DNA of 24,893 nt, from the NCBI GenBank assembly GCA_021845645.1, contig JAJZVM010000054.1, positions 1 to 24,893 on the forward strand, in the 5' to 3' direction. Below are positions 14,678-21,748 of the stretch, one piece after another. A model generated the notes under the pieces. It was not told the DNA's origin and did not search any database. It was given only the letters and a program-made list of their open reading frames with translations. Source of the stretch: Bacillota bacterium (GTDB lineage Bacteria; Bacillota_E; JAJZYS01; JAJYTV01). Position 1 is the first letter of the stretch; each line of letters starts with the position of its first letter. Made by a program: the position numbers and the translations under genes.

Positions 14678-14946
14678 TTGAGCAGCCGGCCGAGCCTCCC
14701 CTTGCGCCGGCTCTCCTGCTGGTAGCTGAGCGTGACGATGGTGCCGTCGAGCTGGAGGTCGCCGCGCTCGAGGTCGAGGTGGCGGATGTGCAGATTCTCA
14801 CCCTTGACCGACAGAACGCCGAGTTCGGTCAAGACCGCGATCTCGTGCTCGTCGAACGACTCCACCTTGGTCACGCCCGTGAGCTCCAGCAGCCGACGAT
14901 CGTTGAGACTCATCGCGTGATGCTTCTCGTTGCCCGAGCCGGGCAT
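14674..14946 (-). CDS. yabP: Sporulation protein YabP
   Basis: The 90-residue protein shows the YabP/YqfC pattern: NDRRLLELTGVTKVESFDEHEI, then TELGVLSVKGENLHI, LDLERGDLQLDGTI and a final YQQ. It is a small, beta-rich protein made in the mother cell under SigE in Bacillus; in the yabP-yabQ operon YabQ, rather than YabP, is the one needed for cortex formation. The ATG at 14946 has a G-rich site a few bases upstream; the internal ATG at codon 12 (MSLNDRR) is an alternative. It is the first gene of the yabP-yabQ-HTH-divIC run. I could not identify a clear SigE promoter in the 143 bp to the divergent membrane gene. Confidence 0.9.
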   Translation of the reverse strand: MPGSGNEKHHAMSLNDRRLLELTGVTKVESFDEHEIAVLTELGVLSVKGENLHIRHLDLERGDLQLDGTIVTLSYQQESRRKGRLGRLLK

Positions 14947-15089
14947 CCCTTCACCCCCGTCACTCGATGCTATGCGCGAAATGGCGGGATGCTGCCTTTT
15001 GCGAAGGAGCAGGGCGGAGCGGGAGCGAAATCCCGCATGGTCCCGAGCCCTGCGCTGCGGGACGTCTTCGTAGGCGAAGGAGTGATCGG

Positions 15090-15878
15090 ATGTCGAAGAT
15101 CTTCGCCCTGTGGGGCAGGATCCTGCGCACCCGGCCGGATGTCTATGTAGAGTTGCTCCTGACCATCGTCGCGGCAGCCCTGATCGTGGGCATCCTGGCG
15201 ATCGGCGCGATTGCGCGCCCAGGACAGAGTTCCGGCGGACTCGTCCTGCTGGCCATCGCGGGATTCCTCGCCGTGCTATCCTTCGGCTACGGAGCCGCCT
15301 TGGGCGACCTGGGCGAGGCGGCGCGCGGCGACGCTCGCAGCCCTTTCTGGCGGCGCGGCTACCACCTGTGGGGGCGGACGCTCGGACTCTTCGCGGTCGA
15401 CTTCCTGATCGGCATCGTGCTCGTGCTCGTCTTGCTCCTGATCGCGGGCGCCACCGGCATGCTCTCAGGCTTCAGCCAGATCGCGTCGCTCGGCGGCGCC
15501 AAGTCGCTCACAGCGGTCTATCGCGTGTTCGGCGCATTCATGGTGACCGTCTTCATCGTGGCGCTGGCGGTGGGCCCGTGGTTGCAAGCCGCCCAGGCGA
15601 TCATCTACGTCGACGAGGTGCCCGTCCTCGTGGCGTTCTCAAAGGCCTTCGCCGAAGGTTACGGCCGTGGCAGGTTCGGCCGCTGGCTGCTCGTGATGCT
15701 CATCGCGGTCGTGCTCGACCTTGCCTCCGCCCTGGTCCAGCTGCCTCTCGGCAAGACGGGCCAGGCTCTCGGCATACTGCTCAGCCCCGCGGTGCTCTGG
15801 CTCGCCACCGCCCTGGCCTTCGCGACCTACCGGACACACGAGGGCGGCGGCGAGGGCGAAGACATAATCATCAACTGA
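15090..15878 (+). CDS. Polytopic membrane protein of unknown function
   Basis: The 262-residue protein has about six hydrophobic helices (for example ELLLTIVAAALIVGILAIGAI near residue 22 and AVDFLIGIVLVLVLLLIAGA near 105). It has a soluble loop with basic residues (SPFWRRGYHLWGR) and an acidic C-terminus. The arrangement resembles the uncharacterised membrane domain found in some glycerophosphodiester phosphodiesterases and DUF4013-like proteins, but I see no catalytic motif. The ATG at 15090 has AAGGAG 7 nt upstream, so the frame upstream of it (from 14967) is not needed. It is the first of three co-directional genes; the Dabb gene follows after 11 nt. Confidence 0.75.
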   Translation: MSKIFALWGRILRTRPDVYVELLLTIVAAALIVGILAIGAIARPGQSSGGLVLLAIAGFLAVLSFGYGAALGDLGEAARGDARSPFWRRGYHLWGRTLGLFAVDFLIGIVLVLVLLLIAGATGMLSGFSQIASLGGAKSLTAVYRVFGAFMVTVFIVALAVGPWLQAAQAIIYVDEVPVLVAFSKAFAEGYGRGRFGRWLLVMLIAVVLDLASALVQLPLGKTGQALGILLSPAVLWLATALAFATYRTHEGGGEGEDIIIN

Positions 15879-15889
15879 GGAGGTTTCCC

Positions 15890-16192
15890 ATGCTGCGACA
15901 TGTTCTTCTGCTCAAGTTCAAGGACGGCGTTGGCGCCGATCAGGTCAAGGCTCTCGACACGGCCTTCCGCCAACTCCTGGCGGAGATTCCGGCCGTGTCC
16001 GCCGCCAGGGTCGGCGCGGCCCTGGGCCTGCCCGGCAGTTCCGGCACGCCAGCGGATTACGCGATCACCCTGGACTTCCGCACCCCCGACGACTTTGCGG
16101 CGTACATCAGCGACCCCGATCACCAGCAGTTCGTCAAGGAGCGCCTGAGCCCACTGCGGGAATCCGCGTGGTCGGCGCAGATCGAACTCTAG
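15890..16192 (+). CDS. Dabb (stress-responsive alpha/beta barrel) domain protein
   Basis: The 100-residue protein fills one Dabb domain. It starts MLRHVLLLKFKDGVGADQV and ends with YISDPDHQQFVKERLSPL and a final strand, the order expected for a dimeric ferredoxin-like barrel. Bacterial members are mostly of unknown role; related plant proteins respond to salt stress and some relatives are cyclases. GAGGAGG lies 6 nt before the ATG and overlaps the stop of the upstream membrane gene, so the two are co-translated. Confidence 0.88.
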   Translation: MLRHVLLLKFKDGVGADQVKALDTAFRQLLAEIPAVSAARVGAALGLPGSSGTPADYAITLDFRTPDDFAAYISDPDHQQFVKERLSPLRESAWSAQIEL

Positions 16193-16219
16193 TCCCGCCT
16201 GTCGCGGAGGGGGACGAAA

Positions 16220-17023
16220 GTGTCACAGCTGGCGCTTCTCCTGGCGCTGGGCTCGGCCGTGCTGCACGTCGCCTGGAATGCCGCCGCACGCGAGGCCAGC
16301 GGGCGGCTCCGGTTCATGTGGCTACTCGCCGGCTCGGCGGCGGTACTGGCGCTCATGCTTTCCGCCGGACTTTGGCGGCAGGTTTCCTGGCAGGAAGTCT
16401 GGCCCTACCTGATCGCGACGTCCGTCGTCCATGCCTTGTATTTCACGTCGCTCGCCGCCTCGTACCGCACGGGCGAGCTGCACTGGTCATACACTCTCTC
16501 ACGCGCCGGCGGTGTCCTCGTCGCATCCCTGGCCGCACTCGTCCTGCTCGGCCAGGAACCGGGGGCACGCGGCTGGCTCGCCGTGGGTCTGGTGCTAGCG
16601 GGCAGCCTGCTCGTGTCCGGCCGCCCCGCACAGCCGCGCGATCTCCTGCGCATAGCCTGGATCGGTCTCCTCATCGCCGCCTACACCTTCATCGACAGCC
16701 GCGGCGTGCGCTACGCGCCGCCGCTGCTTTACATCGCCCTGCTCTATGCCGGCGCGACGGTACTCACGACGCCCTTCGCAATGCGCGCCGAAAGTGGCCC
16801 GGGCGACCGCCTGGCACCGATCTTCGGCGCGCTCAGCCTCGGCTCTTACCTGCTTCTGCTTTACGCGTACCGGCTCGGTCCACTCGCGCAGACGCTCGCG
16901 ATGAGGCAGACCGCGCCGCTTTTCGCGGCCCTCCTCGGCTACGCGAGGCTGCGTGAGCGACCCACGCCGCTTGCCTGGGCCGGTACAGGTCTTGTTGTGC
17001 TGGGCGCCATCCTTCTTGCTTGA
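16220..17023 (+). CDS. EamA family (DMT superfamily) transporter
   Basis: The 267-residue protein has about ten short hydrophobic helices in two homologous halves, each an EamA domain (about residues 5-130 and 145-265). The second half ends in the typical P-x-x-W-x-G-x-x-L-V-x-x-G pattern. Such carriers export amino acids, nucleobases or other metabolites; the substrate is not predictable. The GTG start at 16220 has GGAGGGGG 6 nt upstream. It is the last gene of the plus-strand group, and its stop is 2 nt from the stop of the convergent GH18 gene, with no room for a terminator. Confidence 0.9.
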   Translation: MSQLALLLALGSAVLHVAWNAAAREASGRLRFMWLLAGSAAVLALMLSAGLWRQVSWQEVWPYLIATSVVHALYFTSLAASYRTGELHWSYTLSRAGGVLVASLAALVLLGQEPGARGWLAVGLVLAGSLLVSGRPAQPRDLLRIAWIGLLIAAYTFIDSRGVRYAPPLLYIALLYAGATVLTTPFAMRAESGPGDRLAPIFGALSLGSYLLLLYAYRLGPLAQTLAMRQTAPLFAALLGYARLRERPTPLAWAGTGLVVLGAILLA

Positions 17024-17025
17024 AC

Positions 17026-18090
17026 TCAGAACACGCTCGTGTGCCTGAGCTGTGTCCAGATATCGGGGCTTTCGCCGCCGAGTTCCCACAGCGCGATTCC
17101 GCCAAGGCGCGACGCCTTGGCCAGCGCGAGCTTCTGGGCAAAGGAGCGCTGGTCCTCGTACCAGATGTCGTGGCGCTGGCCTCCGTCGACGTAGTGGAAG
17201 TGGTACTCCTGCGAGGCCACGTCCCAGGTCGGCGCGATGCCATACTTCTTGAGCAGGGCCTGCGCCTGCAGCGTCGTCACCGTATTCGTCTGGCCCGAGC
17301 TCGTCCAGTCGTAGCCGTAGGCTGCGACGCCGAGGTAGATGCGGGCGCTGCGGACATGGCCGAGCGCAAAGTTCACGTTGTTGCGCACCCAGGGCAGAGG
17401 CGCGACAGGGCCCGCCGGGCCGCCCTGGTAGTGGTGGTCGTAAGCCATGATCACCACAGCGTCCGTCACCGTGCCGAGCGCCGGATAGTCGTACGGGTAG
17501 CTTACGTCCTTGCTGATGCCCACCTTCGGGAAGACGGCCACGCCCAAACCCTTGCCCTGGCGGTGCAGGGACTTGCCCAGATCGTTCAGGAAGGTGGAGA
17601 GGTCGTCGCGCGAATAGGGCGCTAGCAATTCAAAGTCGATCAGGACGCCGTCATAGCCGTGACGCTGCACCAGGCTTTCGATGGTTGCGGCCATTTGGCT
17701 GCGCGTCGTGGAGCTGTACATCGGGTCTGTGCCCGAGTTGCCGATGAGAGGCCAGACGAAACTTCTGTGCTTGTGTGCGAACGCAGTCACCTGCGGTACC
17801 GCCATGTCGTTCGTGAGCCTGCCGGTCGCGTCGATGCGGTACCAGTACGGACTCGTGATCTGGATCTGCCGCGCGTGCGCCACAAGCGACCCCCAAGACG
17901 TGCCTGGGCCCGTGCCCTGGTTCTCGTAGAAACCCATGACCATTGGGCGCCAGAAGAGGCTGAAGGCGGCCCGCGGAGTGGACCTCGGCCCTGGCGACCT
18001 GGCCTGGCGCGCCAGGACGACGGTAAGCAGCACGAGAAAGAGCACTGCCGCCAGGGCGGGATAGCGCCACCTGCGCAGGAGTTCGTCCAT
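17026..18090 (-). CDS. Membrane-anchored glycoside hydrolase family 18 protein (SleL/YaaH-like)
   Basis: The 354-residue protein has an N-terminal signal anchor (about residues 13-28, PALAAVLFLVLLTVVLA) and an outer GH18 TIM barrel. The catalytic motif DGVLIDFE has its acid, Glu154, in place. AYDHHYQGGPAGPVAPL is the signature of the spore-cortex and cell-wall subgroup (SleL, YaaH, YdhD, YvbX), which cleave N-acetylglucosaminidic bonds in peptidoglycan. No LysM repeat is present, unlike SleL. The ATG at 18090 has GGAGG 6 nt upstream; the longer frame to 18291 is discarded. Its place among sporulation genes suggests spore cortex or wall turnover, but a vegetative role is possible. Confidence 0.9.
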   Translation of the reverse strand: MDELLRRWRYPALAAVLFLVLLTVVLARQARSPGPRSTPRAAFSLFWRPMVMGFYENQGTGPGTSWGSLVAHARQIQITSPYWYRIDATGRLTNDMAVPQVTAFAHKHRSFVWPLIGNSGTDPMYSSTTRSQMAATIESLVQRHGYDGVLIDFELLAPYSRDDLSTFLNDLGKSLHRQGKGLGVAVFPKVGISKDVSYPYDYPALGTVTDAVVIMAYDHHYQGGPAGPVAPLPWVRNNVNFALGHVRSARIYLGVAAYGYDWTSSGQTNTVTTLQAQALLKKYGIAPTWDVASQEYHFHYVDGGQRHDIWYEDQRSFAQKLALAKASRLGGIALWELGGESPDIWTQLRHTSVF

Positions 18091-18202
18091 GGCTCTCCTC
18101 CCTCCACCGCCTAGACTCACCCTAGGTCGTATCGACCGATGCAGGCAAGAAGCGGTTAGGGCTGGCGCACGCAAGCCGAGACGGCCGCGAAGCGGCGCAC
18201 GC

Positions 18203-18235
18203 GCAAGGGGCGCGGATTGCGTCCGCGCCCCTTGC
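18203..18235. terminator. Strong hairpin between rqcP and the GH18 gene
   Basis: Two perfectly complementary 14-nt arms (18203-18216 and 18222-18235) flank a 5-nt loop, 19 bp past the rqcP stop. The stem is very stable, but neither side has a T tract. It probably ends rqcP transcription or protects its 3' end. Confidence 0.55.
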
Positions 18236-18254
18236 ATGCCTTGCCGTGTCGGAT

Positions 18255-18527
18255 CTAGTCGTAGGTCTCCCTTGTCTTGGCATGCACCCAAAGCACTTCG
18301 TAGAGCTCCTCGGAGCCTTTCGGCAGGGGCTTGTCCGGTACCGCCAGCACCCGCAAGGCCATCTCGCGGCCGCCGATGTCGACGACCATCTCGTCGCCCA
18401 CCCGCACGTCCGAAGCGGGCTTCGCCGGCTTGCCGTTCAACATCACCCTGCCGGTTTCGGCCGCGTCATGCGCCACCGTGCGACGCTTGATCACGCGCGC
18501 CACCTTGAGCCACTTGTCCAGGCGCAT
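18255..18527 (-). CDS. rqcP: S4-domain RNA-binding protein RqcP
   Basis: The 90-residue protein is an S4 domain from its first residue (MRLDKWLKVARVIKRRTVAHDA, then GRVMLNGKPAKPASDVRVGD). RqcP (Bacillus YabO, related to Hsp15) works with RqcH on stalled 50S subunits and helps add C-terminal alanine tails to unfinished peptides. The ATG at 18527 has GGAGGG 8 nt upstream; the longer frame to 18593 lacks a ribosome site and would include the hairpin region. It follows HU and mazG as expected near yabN-yabO. A very stable hairpin lies between HU and this gene. Confidence 0.92.
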   Translation of the reverse strand: MRLDKWLKVARVIKRRTVAHDAAETGRVMLNGKPAKPASDVRVGDEMVVDIGGREMALRVLAVPDKPLPKGSEELYEVLWVHAKTRETYD

Positions 18528-18552
18528 GAACTCATCCCTCCCGGGAACGCCA

Positions 18553-18583
18553 GGGGAGCCGGGGCGCACCGCCCCGGCTCCCC
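18553..18583. terminator. Hairpin between HU and rqcP
   Basis: A perfect 14-bp stem (18553-18566 and 18570-18583) with a 3-nt loop lies 11 bp past the HU stop and 25 bp before rqcP. There is no T tract. It may be a terminator, a partial terminator lowering rqcP relative to HU, or a 3'-end stabiliser for the abundant HU mRNA. Confidence 0.55.
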
Positions 18584-18594
18584 ACCTGATCACC

Positions 18595-18870
18595 CTACTT
18601 GGCGACGGAGTCCTTCAGAGCCTTGCCTGCCTTGAAAGCCGGGACGCGGCTCGCTGGAATCTTGATCTCCTTCTTCGTCTGCGGGTTCAGGCCCTTGCGC
18701 GCGGCGCGCGAGCGAACCTCGAAGGTACCGAAGCCAACCAGCGAAACCTTGTCGCCGCCGGTCAGAGCCTCTTCGACCGTGTCTACGAAGGCTGTGACCG
18801 CCTTGTCCGCGTCCTTCTTGCTCATTCCGGCGCGTTCGGCGACCTTCGCGACCAACTCGGTCTTGTTCGT
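18595..18870 (-). CDS. hup: HU family DNA-binding protein
   Basis: HU is a dimeric nucleoid protein that bends DNA. The family N-terminus (M)[14 protein letters not shown] is clear. GFGTFEVR and the DNA-binding arm [26 protein letters not shown] are present, although the usual arm Arg before Asn-Pro is Leu. Starting at the conserved N-terminus gives 91 residues, exactly the family length, and places AGGGAGGGG 5 nt upstream. The codon there is ACG, not ATG. Standard alternatives are ATG at 18927 or TTG at 18915, adding a 15-19 residue extension that overlaps the mazG end. I kept the conserved start; the true start codon needs proof. Confidence 0.85.
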   Translation of the reverse strand, partial: TNKTELVAKVAERAGMSKKDADKAVTAFVDTVEEALTGGDKVSLVGFGTFEVRSRAARKGLNPQTKKEIKIPASRVPAFKAGKALKDSVAK

Positions 18871-18904
18871 AGGTACCCCTCCCTCTGCCGATTGTCGACG
18901 CCTA

Positions 18905-20128
18905 TCATTCGTCAATTGGCGAGTCATTCCTTCTTTCCGTGCCCGCAACTTGCGCATTTTGCGCTCTCTGCCACACTTCTGCGGCTCTTTCCGGGTCCGC
19001 TGCGGACAGCCGTCTGCCAAGAATGACCTCCGCCCGCCTGCAGCGCGCCTTCAGAGATGCGAGCGAACGGCGGGCTTCGGCCTCGAGATCCTCCCCGGCG
19101 GCGACGCGTGCCTCGAAAAGTGCGGTGTAACCGCCTTCGCCCAATTGGCGTATTCCGCAGCGCATGAGTTTGCGTATGGCTTTCTCAAGCGCCGCAAGAG
19201 AGGATAATGAGGCAGGAATGCCATCAAGTTCGCTTTGCCGACGCGTTCCCTCCTCCGCCTTGAGCTGTTCCCAGCGCGGCAGGAAGTCCTGCGCGCTCGC
19301 GTAGTGCTCGTCCCCGAAGACGTGCGGGTGACGCCGCACGAGCTTGCGCCACAGACCATCCGCCACGTCCGCGAGGCCGAAGGTGCCCTCTTCGCGACCA
19401 AGTTCGGCGTGGAACAGCACTTGCAGGTATAAGTCTCCCAGCTCTTCCACAATCCCATGCAGGTCGTCCGCCAGCAGGGCGTCGTACACCTCCGCGGCCT
19501 CCTCGAGCAGGTACGGCAAGAGGGTCTCGTGCGTCTGCTCGCGGTCCCACGGACAGCCGCCCGGTGCCTTCAACCTGGTCATGACGGCAGCTGCCGCCGC
19601 CAGGGGCAGGGCGCTTTCGCCGCCGAAGGGCGGCAAATACAGGAGTTCGCCGGGCTGGCGCCGCTCTGCCAGCTCCCGCAAAGCCCCGGCCTCCCTGCGC
19701 GCCGGTCCGATCAATACGCCCTCGGACAATGTCAGCAAGGCGTCGGGGAGGGCGAGCGGCCCCGCCCCGTAGAGCACGACACCTTGACCCGTCGGCCAGG
19801 GCGCCTTGGCTGCGGCATGGCGACTGAGGGTTCCGGGTGGCAGCTCGCACGCCAGCGCGAGGGGCCTGTTCCAGCGCACCGCGGCGCCGTGCGCGACGCC
19901 TGCGTGAAGCCACGGGTCATCGGGCTCCGGGCCCCCGGGAAGGAGCATCACATCGCCTTGGGCAGGCTCGCGCGGCAGCGCCGTCGACACCTCGATACCA
20001 TTTGCGCGCAGCGTTCCCGCGAGCGGCAGGCCGGCCGGCGCGAAGATGCGTTCGGCCAGCGAGGCGTCGAATCCAGCCAAAGGCTCGTCCGAGAAACCCG
20101 TGCCGAAAATCTGCAAGACCGCCATCAT
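18905..20128 (-). CDS. mazG: MazG nucleotide pyrophosphohydrolase with divergent N-terminal domain (YabN-like)
   Basis: The protein has 407 residues. The MazG domain starts near residue 190 ([18 protein letters not shown]) with the metal-binding [10 protein letters not shown] and [10 protein letters not shown] helices, and continues to [10 protein letters not shown]. It hydrolyses non-canonical or excess NTPs to NMP and PPi. In Bacillus YabN a tetrapyrrole methylase-like domain of about 220 residues precedes MazG. Here the first 185 residues keep only traces of it ([11 protein letters not shown] for the usual GLGxGD start, LYLPPFGGE for the end), so that domain is degenerate or replaced. The start ATG at 20128 overlaps the flippase stop (ATGA). 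It ends inside the sequence upstream of HU. Confidence 0.9.
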   Translation of the reverse strand: MMAVLQIFGTGFSDEPLAGFDASLAERIFAPAGLPLAGTLRANGIEVSTALPREPAQGDVMLLPGGPEPDDPWLHAGVAHGAAVRWNRPLALACELPPGTLSRHAAAKAPWPTGQGVVLYGAGPLALPDALLTLSEGVLIGPARREAGALRELAERRQPGELLYLPPFGGESALPLAAAAAVMTRLKAPGGCPWDREQTHETLLPYLLEEAAEVYDALLADDLHGIVEELGDLYLQVLFHAELGREEGTFGLADVADGLWRKLVRRHPHVFGDEHYASAQDFLPRWEQLKAEEGTRRQSELDGIPASLSSLAALEKAIRKLMRCGIRQLGEGGYTALFEARVAAGEDLEAEARRSLASLKARCRRAEVILGRRLSAADPERAAEVWQRAQNAQVAGTERRNDSPIDE

Positions 20129-21654
20129 CTCCTGCCCTGCAGCATGCTCCGCGCGCGAAGCGAGATGCCTCTCAGGGCTTCCCGCTCACCCGGTCCGAAA
20201 CCTCCCGCAAGGCCCAGGAGCAGAACGTACGCAGTCGCGCCCGCTGCGACGGCGATGAGCGTCTGCAGACCGCCCACAGGAGTGCCGAGCAGGCGGAGTA
20301 TCAGTGACATGCCCGACGCGGCCGCCACGGGTGGCAGGGCCCACCGGCCCAGAGCCGGCTGCCGCGTGAGCCTGCCCAGGGCGACAAGGTTCAATGAGGT
20401 CCAGACGAAGTAGGCCGCGCTCGTCGCGAGCCCGGCACCGACGATACCCATGTTCGCGACCAGCAGGATGCTCAGGACAAGCTTGACTGCCGTGGCCAAA
20501 GCGAGATGGACGAGTGGCCGCCAGGTGTACCCGTAGCCCTGCAGACCGGCCGCGGCGACCTGGCCAAGCCCGAAGAGCAGGGCGCTCGGCGCGAGCGCGG
20601 CAAGGCTCGGCGCGGCGGCGGCGCTGCCGAAGAACAGCCGGACGATCGGTCCGCCAAGCAGAAAGAGACCGACCGCCGCAGGCAGCAGCCAGCGCCACGC
20701 TGCTGCGAGCGCATCGCGCGTCAACGCCTGTGCGCCAGCATGGTCGCGCTGCGCCGTCGCCGCGGCCACGGCGGGCACAAGCGCCACCGCGATCGCTCCG
20801 CTGATGATAGCGGGCAACGCCACGAGCGGCATGGCGTAGCCGCTCAGGACGCCGTACGCGCCTGTGCGCCTGCCGGCGGTGTACCCGCCCTGCTCGAGTG
20901 CCGCGGGGACCACCGCGAGGTCGAGAAGCTGCATTACCGGCACGCCCAGGCCCGTTACCGTGATCGGCAGCGCGAGGCCCAGCAGTTCCGTCAGAATGCG
21001 TCGCGCGGGCATGCCGCGCGCCCCGCCCCGCGGCAGACGGCGCGCGCGCCTCAGGGCAAGCAGTACGAGCAGCCCGGCCAGGGCACCGATCCCGGCCGCG
21101 CCTGCCGCGCCGGCCGCCCCGAAGGCAACTCCGAGCGGCCGCAGGATCACGGCCAGACCGATGATCGCGGCAACGCGCGCAAGCTGCTCGACCACTTGGG
21201 ATATCGCGGTCGGGGCCATCTCCTGATAGCCCTGGAAGTAGCCTCGTAGCGCCGACATCACCGCCACCAGCGCTACCGCCGGCGCAATGGCCGCAATCGC
21301 GAGCGCGGCGCGCGCATCCTTCGCGACATGTACGGCGAGCCAGGGCGCGGCGGCGAGCAGTGCGGCGCCGCCCAGCAGGCCGAGCAGCAGGAGCACGACT
21401 GTGGCGACCTGCAGGATCCGTTGCGCCTCTCTGTGCGCGCCGCGCGCCGCGCTGCGCGCGACGAGGCGTGAAACCGCCACAGGCAGGCCGCCCGTGGCTA
21501 TGGCCAGGGTCAAGGAGTAGGCGGGATAGGCCATGTGGTACAGGCCGACGCCTTCGGGTCCGAGCAGGCGGGGCAGGAGCAGGCGGTAGAGCCCGAGCAC
21601 GCGGCTGAGGACGCCACCCAGCAGCAGCAGCCCGGTTCCCTGCCAGAACGCCAA
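20125..21654 (-). CDS. yabM: Polysaccharide flippase of the MOP superfamily (YabM/SpoVB-like)
   Basis: The protein has 509 residues and about 14 transmembrane helices. The N-terminus AFWQGTGLLLLGGVLSRVLGLYRLLLPRLLG matches (in pieces) the FLKGTLIL...KVLGFIYRI pattern of SpoVB and YabM. Members flip lipid-linked wall precursors; SpoVB is needed for spore cortex. Direct contact with mazG (4-nt overlap) matches yabM-yabN in Bacillus. I chose the TTG at 21654, which has GGGGGG 9 nt upstream and gives the family N-terminus; the ATG at 21675 has no ribosome site. It could act on cortex, wall or capsule precursors. Confidence 0.88.
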   Translation of the reverse strand: MAFWQGTGLLLLGGVLSRVLGLYRLLLPRLLGPEGVGLYHMAYPAYSLTLAIATGGLPVAVSRLVARSAARGAHREAQRILQVATVVLLLLGLLGGAALLAAAPWLAVHVAKDARAALAIAAIAPAVALVAVMSALRGYFQGYQEMAPTAISQVVEQLARVAAIIGLAVILRPLGVAFGAAGAAGAAGIGALAGLLVLLALRRARRLPRGGARGMPARRILTELLGLALPITVTGLGVPVMQLLDLAVVPAALEQGGYTAGRRTGAYGVLSGYAMPLVALPAIISGAIAVALVPAVAAATAQRDHAGAQALTRDALAAAWRWLLPAAVGLFLLGGPIVRLFFGSAAAAPSLAALAPSALLFGLGQVAAAGLQGYGYTWRPLVHLALATAVKLVLSILLVANMGIVGAGLATSAAYFVWTSLNLVALGRLTRQPALGRWALPPVAAASGMSLILRLLGTPVGGLQTLIAVAAGATAYVLLLGLAGGFGPGEREALRGISLRARSMLQGRR

Positions 21655-21704
21655 GCGGCGACACCCCCCTGTCATTCAAATGCGGGGGGCTGCGCCATAT
21701 GCAC

Positions 21705-21737
21705 GAAGGCCGCCTCCCTCGACGGGCGGCGGCCTTC
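21705..21737. terminator. Hairpin between nuoN and the flippase gene
   Basis: A perfect 10-bp stem (21705-21714 and 21728-21737) with a 13-nt loop lies 11 bp past the nuoN stop. It is likely to end the complex I operon. The trailing T run is missing. Confidence 0.5.
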
Positions 21738-21748
21738 ATGGCACCGGA

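Noticed and set aside
20186..21739. 517-codon minus-strand frame overlapping the flippase gene
   Set aside because: The product is Arg/Gly/Ala-rich without hydrophobic helices; the other frame gives a proper 14-helix transporter.
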